A stretch of 34,646 bases of DNA from Hyphomicrobiales bacterium (lineage in GTDB: Bacteria; Pseudomonadota; Alphaproteobacteria; Rhizobiales; Aestuariivirgaceae): assembly GCA_016792865.1 (NCBI GenBank), contig JAEUMJ010000020.1:1-34646 (forward strand), in the 5' to 3' direction. This document shows, piece after piece, positions 24,377-32,954 of this stretch. How positions within the stretch are numbered: position 1 is the stretch's first letter; each line of letters starts with the position of its first letter. Both the position numbers and the translations under genes were made by a program. The notes beneath the pieces are model-generated. The model was given only the letters and a program-made list of their open reading frames with translations, was not told the DNA's origin and searched no databases.

Positions 24377-27300
24377 ATGAACTCCTTCCGCGCCAGCCAG
24401 CGCAGCAGTCCCGTCACCGCTGTCCTTGGCCCCACCAATACAGGCAAGACCCACCTCGCCGTCGAACGCATGCTGGCCCATGGCGGCGGCATGATCGGCT
24501 TGCCGCTGCGGCTCCTGGCCCGCGAGATCTATGATCGCGTCCGGCTGCGGGCCGGCGATCATGCGGTGGCGCTGGTGACGGGGGAGGAAAAGATCATTCC
24601 CGCCCAACCCCGCTATTGGGTGTGCACGGTCGAAGCCATGCCTCCCGGCGTTGACGTGCCGTTTCTCGCCATCGATGAAATCCAGCTGGCCAACGATCTG
24701 GAACGGGGCCACATCTTCACCGACCGGATCCTGCACCGGCGGGGCATCGACGAAACCATGCTGCTCGGCGCCTCCACCATGCGGGGCATCCTGGAAAAGC
24801 TCCTGCCGCGCACCAATTTCGTCTCGCGCCCGCGTCTCTCAAAGCTCACCTATGCCGGGCAGAAGAAGCTCACGCGCCTGCCGCGCCGCTCGGCCATCGT
24901 CGCCTTCTCGGCGGAGATGGTCTACACCGTCGCCGAGTTGATCCGGCGGCAGCAGGGCGGTGCCGCCGTGGTGATGGGGGCCCTTTCGCCGCGCACGCGC
25001 AATGCCCAGGTCGCGCTCTACCAGTCAGGTGATGTGGACTATATTGTCGCCACGGATGCCATCGGCATGGGCCTCAACATGGATGTCGATCATGTGGCCT
25101 TCGCGTCCACCCGCAAGTTCGACGGCTTCCAGTTCCGCCACCTCACGCCCGCGGAACTGGGGCAGGTGGCCGGACGGGCAGGACGCTTCCTGAACGACGG
25201 TACCTTCGGCGTCTCAGGCGAGGCCGAGCCTTTCGAGCAGGAGGTGATCGACCGGCTGGAGAACCACCATTTCGATTCCGTGAAGGTCCTGCAATGGCGG
25301 AACCGGGAACTGGATTTCCGCACCCTCGACACGCTTCGCAAGAGCCTGGGCCACCTGCCGAAACAGGAGGGCCTGACCAGGGCCCAGAACGCCCCCGATG
25401 TTGAGGCGCTGGAGGCCGTCTGCCGCGATGAAAGCGTGCGCAGCCTCGTCGGCTCGGCGCAGGACGTGGAACGGGCCTGGGAGGCCTGCCAGATTCCCGA
25501 CTACCGGAACATCTCGCCTGCCGAACACGCCCACCTTGTGGGCCGGGTCATCACCTTTCTCCAGACCGGCAAGGGTTTCATCCCGGAGGACTGGTTCTCC
25601 CAGCAGCTTGCCCATTGCGACAACGTCGAAGGCGGCATCGACACGCTCTCCACCCGCATTTCCCACGTCCGGACCTGGACTTTCATCGCCAACCGCTCGG
25701 ATTGGCTGGAGGCCCCGCTGTACTGGCAGGGGCGGGCCAAGGAGATCGAGGACCGCCTTTCGGATGTCTTGCACGAACGCCTTACGCATCGTTTCATTGA
25801 CCGCAAAACCAGTGTATTGATGCGGCGGCTGGCCAAGAAGGAAGGTTTGATGTCGAGCGTTGAAGAAGATGGCGTGATTGCCGTGGAAGGTGAGGCAATC
25901 GGCAAGATCGCAGGTTTGAGTTTCGTGGCTGACCCTGCCGTTGCGGGGAGCGAGACCCGCTTGCTGAAGACCGCTGCGGTTCAGGCCCTGGCTGCCGAAG
26001 TGACGGCGCGGGCCAAATCGCTTTCGGCAACAGCGGATACGGAATTGAAGTTGTCACGCCTCGGCTTCATCGAGTGGCAGGGCCATCCGGTTGGCCGCCT
26101 GGTTGCCGCCGATGCCCGCTTCCGCCCGCGTGCCGAAGTGATTGCCGATGATGTGCTTCCGCCCGCCGACCGTGAATTGGTGCGGGAGCGGCTGCAGAAA
26201 TTCGCAGAGCGCCATATCGCCTCCCTCATCGAGCCACTGATGAAACTGGAAGAGGCGGAGGGTTTCGAGGGCCTGACGCGCGGCATTGCCTATCGTCTCG
26301 CCGAAAACCATGGCGTCCTGCCACGCGATGGCGTGGCGGAAGAGGTGAAGCAACTGGGCCAGGATGATCGTGCCAGATTGCGTGCGCTGGGTGTGCGTTT
26401 CGGTGCCTTCACCCTGTTCCTGCCTGCATTGTTGAAGCCTGCGGCCACGGATGTGCGCCTGCTTCTCTGGTGGCTGGAGCAACAGAAGCAGGGCACGGTG
26501 ACGGGTGACGTTCCGGCGGCCCCCGCGAACGGCCTGACCTCTGCCACCGCCGACACCAGCAAGCCCGAAGGCTTCTACCGCATGTGCGGCTACCGTCTGT
26601 GCGGGCCGCGCGCGGTGCGCGTCGACATGCTGGAGCGCCTGTCGGATCTCATTCGCGACCGCGTGTTCTGGAAGCCGCGCTTCCCGGAGGACGTGCGCCC
26701 GCAGGGTGCAGTTGAGGGCGGCGGCTTCACCATCGTGCCGGACATGATGTCGCTCGTCGGTTGCTCCGGCGAGGAGTTCGAAGCAATCCTGACGAGCCTG
26801 GGCTTCCGGGCACAGAAGAAGATGTTGCCCAAGCCAGCCACGCCCGGCGCGAAGGGTGCGCCCGCTGCAGTGGCGGAGGTTGTGGCTGTGGCGGTTGCGG
26901 AGGGCGCCGCGGACGTGCCGGAAGGTGCGGCGGCTGAAGCCCCTGTCGCTGCTGCGGCCGACGAAACTCCTGCCGTGGACGCCGCTGCCCCCGACGGGGC
27001 GGCTGAGGGTCCGGCGGCGGAAGCCGCGCCTGCCGCCGAGCCTGCCATTGCGCCTGTCGCCGCGCCTGAGGTGGAACTCGTCGAAACCAACGTCTGGTGG
27101 CCGGAAGGAATGGGGCCATTCCGCCAGCAGCGCCACAGGCCCGCCCATCGCGGCAACCGCCCGGAAAGCGCCGGCCCGGAAGGCACCCGCCAGGAGGGGG
27201 CAGGCGACGGCAAGCCGGAGGGCAAGCGCCACCATCGCCATGGCAAGGACCGCAATCAGGACGAACGCAACCGCGGCCCCCGTGGCAAGGGTGGCAAGCC

Positions 27301-27463
27301 CGGCGGCCCGCGACGGGACGAGCACCGTGATGACCGCCGGGATGACCGCCGCGACGACCGCAATCGCGACAAGGCGCCGCGCCGTGAACGTCCGGCGGAT
27401 CCCAACTCGCCCTTTGCCGTTCTCGGGGCGCTGAAGGCGCAATTCGAAAAGGAAAAAACCTGA
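24377..27463 (+). CDS. Suv3-like DEAD/DEAH-box RNA helicase with low-complexity tail
   Basis: This 1028-residue helicase resembles mitochondrial Suv3, an RNA helicase acting with RNA-degrading enzymes. Visible motifs are Walker A GPTNTGKT (18-25), DEIQ (100-103), the motif III-like LLGASTMRG, ATDAIGMGLNMD and QVAGRAGR (motif VI), followed by the Suv3-type C-terminal region. From about residue 816 the sequence turns low-complexity: first an Ala/Pro/Glu-rich stretch (to about 905), then a His/Arg/Asp/Gly-rich tail with repeated DDRRDDR-like units, ending in a short ordered-looking segment FAVLGALKAQFEKEK. The tail is probably disordered and RNA-binding. The gene order helicase, S4 protein, fdxA, carD recurs in Hyphomicrobiales. 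Its stop overlaps the start of the S4 gene. Confidence 0.9.
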   Translation: MNSFRASQRSSPVTAVLGPTNTGKTHLAVERMLAHGGGMIGLPLRLLAREIYDRVRLRAGDHAVALVTGEEKIIPAQPRYWVCTVEAMPPGVDVPFLAIDEIQLANDLERGHIFTDRILHRRGIDETMLLGASTMRGILEKLLPRTNFVSRPRLSKLTYAGQKKLTRLPRRSAIVAFSAEMVYTVAELIRRQQGGAAVVMGALSPRTRNAQVALYQSGDVDYIVATDAIGMGLNMDVDHVAFASTRKFDGFQFRHLTPAELGQVAGRAGRFLNDGTFGVSGEAEPFEQEVIDRLENHHFDSVKVLQWRNRELDFRTLDTLRKSLGHLPKQEGLTRAQNAPDVEALEAVCRDESVRSLVGSAQDVERAWEACQIPDYRNISPAEHAHLVGRVITFLQTGKGFIPEDWFSQQLAHCDNVEGGIDTLSTRISHVRTWTFIANRSDWLEAPLYWQGRAKEIEDRLSDVLHERLTHRFIDRKTSVLMRRLAKKEGLMSSVEEDGVIAVEGEAIGKIAGLSFVADPAVAGSETRLLKTAAVQALAAEVTARAKSLSATADTELKLSRLGFIEWQGHPVGRLVAADARFRPRAEVIADDVLPPADRELVRERLQKFAERHIASLIEPLMKLEEAEGFEGLTRGIAYRLAENHGVLPRDGVAEEVKQLGQDDRARLRALGVRFGAFTLFLPALLKPAATDVRLLLWWLEQQKQGTVTGDVPAAPANGLTSATADTSKPEGFYRMCGYRLCGPRAVRVDMLERLSDLIRDRVFWKPRFPEDVRPQGAVEGGGFTIVPDMMSLVGCSGEEFEAILTSLGFRAQKKMLPKPATPGAKGAPAAVAEVVAVAVAEGAADVPEGAAAEAPVAAAADETPAVDAAAPDGAAEGPAAEAAPAAEPAIAPVAAPEVELVETNVWWPEGMGPFRQQRHRPAHRGNRPESAGPEGTRQEGAGDGKPEGKRHHRHGKDRNQDERNRGPRGKGGKPGGPRRDEHRDDRRDDRRDDRNRDKAPRRERPADPNSPFAVLGALKAQFEKEKT

Positions 27464-27771
27464 GCCAGCGCATTGACAAGTGGTTGGTCTATGCCCGCTT
27501 CGTGAAACACCGCGCGGATGCCCAGGCCCTTGTCGATGGCGGCAACCTCAGGCTGAATCGCGTGCGGGTGGCGAAAGGTAGCCTTTGCGTGAAGCCCGGC
27601 GACCATCTCACCATTGCGCTTGCCGGCCGGGTGCGTGTGGTGAAGGTGCTGGGCGAGGCCGAACGCCGGGGGCCACCGGAGACCGCCCGCCGGCTCTATG
27701 AGGAGATCGGCGCGGAAACGCATGAGGGTGCGGCGCAAAAACAGGATGCAAGCCCGCCCCCTGTCTGCTAG
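27460..27771 (+). CDS. S4-domain RNA-binding protein (HslR-like), CTG start or frameshift product
   Basis: This 103-residue protein has an S4 RNA-binding domain: RIDKWLVYARFVKHRADAQALV, then GGNLRLNRVRVAKGS and VKPGDHLTI. It resembles Hsp15/HslR, which binds stalled 50S-nascent chain complexes. The domain needs the residues LSQRIDKW before the first TTG (27484), but no ATG, GTG or TTG precedes them in frame. A CTG at 27460 overlaps the helicase stop (CTGA) and has AAGGAA five bases upstream, so a rare CTG start is likely. The alternative is a -1 frameshift on the A6 run just before it, producing a helicase-S4 fusion. The C-terminal 25 residues are unstructured-looking. Confidence 0.8.
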   Translation: MSQRIDKWLVYARFVKHRADAQALVDGGNLRLNRVRVAKGSLCVKPGDHLTIALAGRVRVVKVLGEAERRGPPETARRLYEEIGAETHEGAAQKQDASPPPVC

Positions 27772-27808
27772 AGCGGCCCGCGGAAAAACCGAATATACAG
27801 GCGAATAG

Positions 27809-28144
27809 ATGACCTACATCGTCACTGAGAACTGCATCAAGTGCAAGTATATGGATTGCGTGGAAGTTTGTCCGGTGGACTGCTTCTACGAAGGCGAGAA
27901 CATGCTGGTCATCCACCCCGACGAATGCATCGATTGCGGCGTCTGCGAGCCGGAATGCCCCGCCGAGGCCATCAAGCCTGACACCGAGCCGGGTCTCGAA
28001 CAGTGGCTGAAGCTGAACACCGAATACGCCACAAAGTGGCCAAACATCACCGTGAAGCGCGATCCGCCCGCCGACGCCAAGGAGCAGGACGGCAAGCCCG
28101 GCAAGCTGGCGTTGTTCTCGCCCGAACCGGGGCAGGGCGACTGA
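27809..28144 (+). CDS. fdxA: Seven-iron ferredoxin FdxA
   Basis: This 111-residue ferredoxin carries one [3Fe-4S] and one [4Fe-4S] cluster. Cysteines are seen at 9, 12, 17, 21 and 25 ([20 protein letters not shown]) and at 40, 43, 46 and 50 ([11 protein letters not shown]), as in the FdxA/Azotobacter FdI group. It transfers electrons at low potential in the cytoplasm. It lies 37 bp after the S4 gene and before carD, a conserved order in alphaproteobacteria. AGGCGA precedes the ATG. Confidence 0.95.
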   Translation: MTYIVTENCIKCKYMDCVEVCPVDCFYEGENMLVIHPDECIDCGVCEPECPAEAIKPDTEPGLEQWLKLNTEYATKWPNITVKRDPPADAKEQDGKPGKLALFSPEPGQGD

Positions 28145-28277
28145 GCCGGATTGCGCTTTTCGAATAGTATCCGATTCCAGCGGGTTTTGGGCTGTTGCGC
28201 TGCAGCAGCGTTAACCATCTTCGTGGGCGAAGGGCAGAATTGCGCCGTACACGGAGCACTGTCGCTTTAATTTCCCT

Positions 28278-28358
28278 TAAAATTATGGTATGGGTACCCC
28301 ATGTAGACATCATGGGGAATGAAGCAGGAACATCCGGGCGGAACGCTCGGATTTTTTT
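28278..28358 (+). ncRNA. Candidate small RNA or attenuator leader upstream of carD
   Basis: A TAAAAT box (28278-28283) precedes a compact structured segment. ATGGG-TAC-CCCAT (28290-28302) and CCCCATG-TAGACAT-CATGGGG (28297-28317) are two perfect hairpins that share bases and so exclude each other. They are followed by an intrinsic terminator (28332-28358). Transcription from about 28290 would give an RNA of about 69 bases. No clear -35 box is seen. It is not a family I recognise. Confidence 0.5.
28332..28358 (+). terminator. Intrinsic terminator between fdxA and carD
   Basis: ATCCGGGC (28332-28339) pairs with GCTCGGAT (28345-28352) over 8 bp with one G-U pair and a 5-base loop, followed directly by seven T residues. 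It lies about 190 bases after the fdxA stop and about 80 before the carD start, so it may end fdxA messages, a small RNA, or attenuate carD. Confidence 0.85.
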
Positions 28359-28436
28359 GCGCCCATTCCCACGGGATTGCGCGAATGGCCGCTCTGCAAG
28401 GGCCGCTCCGCCAAGAACAGAAAAGGGTCAGGCAGT

Positions 28437-29309
28437 ATGGTTACAAAGAAGAAAACAGCCGCAAAAACAAAGGCAAAGCCTTCGGCCAAGGGCAAGTCCC
28501 CGGCCAAGTCCAAGGCTGCGGCCAAGCCCGCCGCCAAGGCCCACGCCAAGCCGGCACCGAAGGCAGCCGCCAAGCCGGCTGCCAAGGCAACCGCTCCCAA
28601 GGCTGCGCCCAAGGCTGCGGCCAAGACCGCTCATCCGCCCGTGAAGGCCGCCGCCGCCCACAAGCCCGCCGCCGCAACGGCAAAGCCTGCCGCTGCCCCG
28701 GCGGCGAAGCCCGTGGCCGCTGCCGCCAAGCCGGCGGCTCCGCCGGTGCCCGCCCCCAAGAAGATCGTCTTCAAGGTGGGCGAGCTTGTTGTTTATCCGG
28801 CCCACGGCGTGGGCAAGATTTCCAACATCGAGGAACAGGAAATCGCGGGCGTGAAGCTCGAACTCTACATCGTGGATTTCGAGAAGGAAAAGCTTCGCCT
28901 CAAGGTGCCGACCAATCGTGCCGAGCAGAAGGGCATGCGCCACCTCGCCGACCGGGTGATGATCGAAACCGCAATGAAGGTGATCCGTGGCCGCGCCCGC
29001 ATCAAGCGCACCATGTGGTCGCGCCGTGCGCAGGAGTATGATGCAAAGATCAACTCCGGCGACATGATTGCCGTGGCCGAAGTGATCCGCGACCTCTATC
29101 GCTCCGAGCGCCAGCCGGAACAGTCCTATTCCGAGCGCCAGCTTTTCGAACAGGCGCTGGCCCGCTTCGCCCGCGAGCTTGCAGCCGTGCGCAAGGTCGA
29201 TGAAGACCAGTGCGTCAAGGAACTTGAGGATTATCTCGCCCGCAACGCCAAGCGTGGTGCTGCGGCAGGCGAAAAGACCGACGACGAAGCTGCCGACGAA
29301 GCAGCATAA
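28437..29309 (+). CDS. carD: CarD/CdnL family RNA polymerase-binding regulator with histone H1-like tail
   Basis: This 290-residue protein has a CarD/CdnL core from about residue 110: VFKVGELVVYPAHGVGKI, then the RNA polymerase beta-subunit-binding Tudor-like domain, and a helical DNA-contacting domain with MWSRRAQEYDAKINSGD and RDLYRSERQPEQSYSERQLFEQAL. CarD proteins stabilise open promoter complexes, chiefly at rRNA promoters. The first 109 residues are almost only Ala, Lys, Pro and Thr, with many AAKPAAK-type units, very like histone H1 tails and bacterial H1-like proteins. Typical alphaproteobacterial CarD is about 170 residues, so this tail is an unusual extension. I start at ATG 28437 rather than the longer frame. 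It has a strong terminator downstream. Confidence 0.93.
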   Translation: MVTKKKTAAKTKAKPSAKGKSPAKSKAAAKPAAKAHAKPAPKAAAKPAAKATAPKAAPKAAAKTAHPPVKAAAAHKPAAATAKPAAAPAAKPVAAAAKPAAPPVPAPKKIVFKVGELVVYPAHGVGKISNIEEQEIAGVKLELYIVDFEKEKLRLKVPTNRAEQKGMRHLADRVMIETAMKVIRGRARIKRTMWSRRAQEYDAKINSGDMIAVAEVIRDLYRSERQPEQSYSERQLFEQALARFARELAAVRKVDEDQCVKELEDYLARNAKRGAAAGEKTDDEAADEAA

Positions 29310-29340
29310 TCTCCCAAATACGATCTCCTGCACATGTAAT

Positions 29341-29369
29341 GACACCGGGCCTCCACCCGGTGTCTTTTT
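29341..29369 (+). terminator. Intrinsic terminator of carD
   Basis: GACACCGGG (29341-29349) and CCCGGTGTC (29356-29364) form a perfect 9-bp stem with a 6-base loop, followed by five T residues. It begins about 30 bases after the carD stop. Confidence 0.94.
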
Positions 29370-29465
29370 CTTTCAGGATGTGGCTTGCCACTTTGGCGAC
29401 ATCTTTCTTGGTAATCACCCGCGCCAAGGGAAGACATCAACGGCAACCTCATGAAGGAAATCAGA

Positions 29466-29846
29466 ATGCTGAACAAAATCGCGATGGCTTCGGGCCTTGC
29501 GCTTCTATCGCTTGTGGCCGCTCCCCAGGCCTTCGCCTGGGACAAGATCGGCTCCAAGAACATCGGACACGGCGGCGACCGTGACGTGGCGATTGCCCAC
29601 GGGCTTGAACATCACCGACAGTTCCGCATGTGCGTGCGCGGCTCCGGCGTGCATGTGCGCGACCTCGACCTGCGCTTTGCCAACGGCGGCCATCAGGACA
29701 TTTCTGTCCAGAGCCATCTCGGCAACGGCGCCTGCACCCGCGTGGTGGACCTCAAGGGCAACGACCGCAACATCCGCAAGATTGCGGTCCGCTACGAGCG
29801 CCTCCGCAAGGGCAACAAGGCAACCGCCACCTTCTGGGCGCGCTGA
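29466..29846 (+). CDS. Small secreted or periplasmic protein of unknown function
   Basis: This 126-residue protein has a clear signal peptide (KIAMASGLALLSLVAAPQAFA, cleavage after AFA) and a mature part of about 102 basic and His-rich residues with two cysteines (FRMCVRG and GACTRV), which could form a disulfide. The alternating pattern of residues (VHVRDLDLRFANGG, QDISVQ) suggests a small beta-sheet protein. I recognise no family. The start is ATG 29466, because AAGGAA lies seven bases before it; the ATG at 29451 contains that same site. It stands alone after the carD terminator and converges on the RND pump gene with a 5-bp gap. Confidence 0.75.
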   Translation: MLNKIAMASGLALLSLVAAPQAFAWDKIGSKNIGHGGDRDVAIAHGLEHHRQFRMCVRGSGVHVRDLDLRFANGGHQDISVQSHLGNGACTRVVDLKGNDRNIRKIAVRYERLRKGNKATATFWAR

Positions 29847-29851
29847 ACCGC

Positions 29852-32800
29852 CTACTGCGCCGCAATCTTGATATGCTCGTCCTGCTTCGCCGGGACGGGC
29901 ATTTCTTCATCGGGTGATTGCTTGCCGTGGTTGCGGCCCATGAGGGTGTAAACGCAGGGCACCACGAAAAGCGTGAGCAGGGTGCCGAAGGTCATGCCGC
30001 CCACGATCACCCATCCGATCTGCATGCGGCTTTCGGCGCCCGCCCCCGTTGCGAGAACGAGCGGCACCGCACCCAGCACCATCGCTGCGGTCGTCATCAG
30101 GATCGGGCGGAGGCGAAGCACAGCGGCCTCGATCACGGCCTTGCGCCGGTCCATGCCTTCATCCTGCAAGCGGTTGCCGAACTCGACGATGAGGATGCCA
30201 TGCTTGGTGATGAGGCCGATCAGCGTCACAAGCCCGATCTGGGAATAGACATTGAGCGTGCCTCCCGACAGGTAGAGCGCGGCCAGGGCGCCCGTGAGCG
30301 ACAGCGGAACGCTGAGCATGATCATGACGGGGTCGCGGAAACTCTCGAACTGGGCCGACAGGACAAGATAGATGAAGGCGAGCGCCAGCAGGAAGATGAA
30401 CGCGATGTTCGAGCTGGAATCGCGGAACTCGCGTGATTGCCCGGTCAGGTCACTCACCACATTGTCGGGCAATGTGTCCTGGGCCGCCTGTTCAACGGCG
30501 GCAATCGCCTCGCCCAGGGTGAAGCCGGGGGCGAGATTGGCTTCGATGGTGACGGCACGGAGCTGGTTGAAGCGTTTCAATTCGCGCGGCGCCACGTTCT
30601 CCTTGTAGCTTACCACGCTGGATAGTTGCACCATGGTGCCGCCGGCACCGCGAACATAGATCTGCGAGAGAATATCGGGCGAGGCGCGCTGTTCCGGCGG
30701 CAGGGCCACGGTCACGTCGTACTGCTCGCCGTCGATCTCAAAGCGCGTGACGTTGCGGCCGCTCATCAGGGTTTCGAGCGTGCGCCCGATGACCGATACA
30801 TCCAGGCCGGCATCGGCCACGCGGGCGCGGTCGATATCAACCTCGACCTGGGGCTTGTTGAGGCGAAGGTCGGTGTCGAGGTCGGCAAAGCCCGGATTGT
30901 CCTTCAGCCTCTCCGCCAGCCGGTTGGCGATTGCGTTCAGGTCCTCGTAGGACGACGAGGATTGCAGCACGAACTGGAAAGGCTTGCCAAAGCCGCGTGC
31001 GCCAAGCGAAGGCGGATTGCTGGCCGAGGCCTGGATCCCCGGAATGGCACGCAGCTTCGGCAGGATCGATTGCACGATCTGCTGCTGGCTGCGATCCCGT
31101 TCCGACCAGTCCTGCAGGCGGCCAAAGGACAGGATGCGGGTGACATCTCCTGCGCCCACGATCACAAGGGCCGAGCGCAGTTCAGGCACGCCGTCCAGTA
31201 TGGTTTCGACATCCCGCGCGTAGCGTTGGGTATAGGCAAAGCTGGCACCTTCCGGTGCACTGCCGGACACCTGCACCGTGCCGCGGTCTTCCGTGGGCGA
31301 CAGTTCCGACTTCACTTGCGAGAAAAGCCAGTAGCCGCTGCCCGCGACGCAGACCGCAAGCGCCAGCACCAGCCAGCGCCCGGCGATGGCCGCGGAAAGG
31401 CCGGCACGATAGCCACGTTCAAGGAATTCCAGCACCCGCTCAACGGCACGCATCAGCACATTCGGCTTGTCGTTGTGCTTGAGGAGTTTCGAGCACATCA
31501 TGGGCGTCAGCGTGAGCGCGACAAATCCCGATACGACCACCGCGCCTGCAAGCGTGACCGCGAATTCAAGGAAGAGGCGGCCCGTGCGGCCCGGCGTGAA
31601 GGCGATGGGTGCGTAAACGGCGGCGAGCGTGAGGGTCATCGCCAGGATGGCGAAGGCAATTTCGCGTGCCCCCCGCAGGGCGGCATCGAAGGGCTTCATG
31701 CCTTCTTCGATATGGCGGAAGATGTTCTCCAGCATGACGATGGCGTCGTCGACAACCAGGCCGATGGCGAGCACGAAGGCAAGCAGGGTGAGGGTGTTCA
31801 CCGAAAGCCCGGCGAGATACATGAGCGCGAAGGCCGCAACCAGCGATACCGGAATGGTGACCACCGGAATGAGCGCGGCGCGGAAGGAGTGAAGGAAGAC
31901 CAGGATGATGAGCGTCACCAGAATCACCGCCTCGATGATGGTCTGGAAGACATTGTGGATGGACCGGTCAATGAAGACGGTGGAATCGAAGCCGACCTCC
32001 ACCGTGGTGCCTTCCGGAAGTGAAGCGTTGACGCGGGGAAGGACGGCATTGACGGCATTCGCCACATCCAGGGGATTGGCAACGGCCTGCTTCACGATGC
32101 CAAGCGAAATGGCGGCACTGCCTTCAAAGCGGCTTTCGCGCCGCACATCCGCCGTGGAAAGCTCCACCCTTGCCACATCGCCCAGCATCACCTGCAAGCC
32201 CCCGGCGTTCTTCAGCTTGATCTGCGAGAATTCCTCCGGCGTTCCAAGCGAAGTGCGGGACAGGACGGTGAATTCGCGCTCGGCGCCTTCGATGCGGCCC
32301 GCGGGGATTTCGGCATTCTGGGCGCGGATGGCGTTCTCCACGTCCTGCACCGTGAGGCCAAGCCCTGCGAGCTTCTGGTGATCGATCCAGATGCGCATGG
32401 CATAGGGGCGGTCGCCGTTGATGCTGACATCGGCGACACCATCGAGGTTCTTGAAGCGGTCGGCGATGAAGCGGTCCACATAATCCGTGAGTTCGAGCGC
32501 ATCCATCCGCGAGGATCGCACGATCAGGAAGATGATGGGCTGCGCATCGGCCTCAACCTTGGCGATGACCGGCTCCGTGATGTCATCGGGCAGGGAGCGT
32601 CGCACGCGGCTCACGCGGTCGCGCACGTCGCTGGTGGCAGAGTCGATTGCAACTCCGGCGCGGAAGCGGATGGTGATGCGGCTCGATTCCGAGCGCGAAG
32701 AGGATTCAATCGTGTCGATGCCTTCGATTCCGGCCAACGATCCTTCAAGAACCTGGGTGACCTGGCTCTCGACGATTTCGGCAGAGGCACCCGAGTAGTT

Positions 32801-32947
32801 CGTCGTGACCGAAACCTGCGGCTCGTCGATGTTCGGATATTCGCGGATGGTCAGGCGGCTGTAGGCCATGAGGCCGATCAGCACGAGGATGAGACTGAGA
32901 ACCGTGGCGAAGACCGGTCGGCGGATGCAAAGCTCTGGAAGGGACAT
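29852..32947 (-). CDS. RND multidrug efflux transporter, AcrB/MexB-like
   Basis: This 1031-residue inner-membrane transporter of the HAE1-RND type has 12 expected membrane helices: helix 1 at about 10-30, and the proton-relay region with AIGLVVDDAIVMLENI giving the two key Asp residues. The periplasmic domains are of normal size. It starts SLPELCIRRPVFATVLSLIL, a standard N-terminus, and the C-terminal half repeats the pattern (LIGLITKHGILIVEF). It exports drugs, detergents or metabolites using the proton gradient together with the adaptor gene immediately upstream (7-bp gap) and an outer-membrane channel that is not in the window. The substrate cannot be told from sequence. Confidence 0.95.
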   Translation of the reverse strand: MSLPELCIRRPVFATVLSLILVLIGLMAYSRLTIREYPNIDEPQVSVTTNYSGASAEIVESQVTQVLEGSLAGIEGIDTIESSSRSESSRITIRFRAGVAIDSATSDVRDRVSRVRRSLPDDITEPVIAKVEADAQPIIFLIVRSSRMDALELTDYVDRFIADRFKNLDGVADVSINGDRPYAMRIWIDHQKLAGLGLTVQDVENAIRAQNAEIPAGRIEGAEREFTVLSRTSLGTPEEFSQIKLKNAGGLQVMLGDVARVELSTADVRRESRFEGSAAISLGIVKQAVANPLDVANAVNAVLPRVNASLPEGTTVEVGFDSTVFIDRSIHNVFQTIIEAVILVTLIILVFLHSFRAALIPVVTIPVSLVAAFALMYLAGLSVNTLTLLAFVLAIGLVVDDAIVMLENIFRHIEEGMKPFDAALRGAREIAFAILAMTLTLAAVYAPIAFTPGRTGRLFLEFAVTLAGAVVVSGFVALTLTPMMCSKLLKHNDKPNVLMRAVERVLEFLERGYRAGLSAAIAGRWLVLALAVCVAGSGYWLFSQVKSELSPTEDRGTVQVSGSAPEGASFAYTQRYARDVETILDGVPELRSALVIVGAGDVTRILSFGRLQDWSERDRSQQQIVQSILPKLRAIPGIQASASNPPSLGARGFGKPFQFVLQSSSSYEDLNAIANRLAERLKDNPGFADLDTDLRLNKPQVEVDIDRARVADAGLDVSVIGRTLETLMSGRNVTRFEIDGEQYDVTVALPPEQRASPDILSQIYVRGAGGTMVQLSSVVSYKENVAPRELKRFNQLRAVTIEANLAPGFTLGEAIAAVEQAAQDTLPDNVVSDLTGQSREFRDSSSNIAFIFLLALAFIYLVLSAQFESFRDPVMIMLSVPLSLTGALAALYLSGGTLNVYSQIGLVTLIGLITKHGILIVEFGNRLQDEGMDRRKAVIEAAVLRLRPILMTTAAMVLGAVPLVLATGAGAESRMQIGWVIVGGMTFGTLLTLFVVPCVYTLMGRNHGKQSPDEEMPVPAKQDEHIKIAAQ

Positions 32948-32954
32948 GGCCGCG

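Noticed and set aside
26054-27442. A 462-codon minus-strand frame opposite the helicase C-terminus
   Set aside because: It mirrors the Ala/Arg-rich tail of the helicase; no start signal or known motif supports it.
28501-28770. Repeats in carD as possible DNA repeats or a sequencing artefact
   Set aside because: The repeats keep frame and encode a biased AKP-rich tail with varied codons, which argues for a real low-complexity protein segment.
30626-32023. A 465-codon plus-strand frame opposite the RND pump gene
   Set aside because: It is antisense to an intact, clearly recognisable transporter gene and has the composition of a shadow frame.
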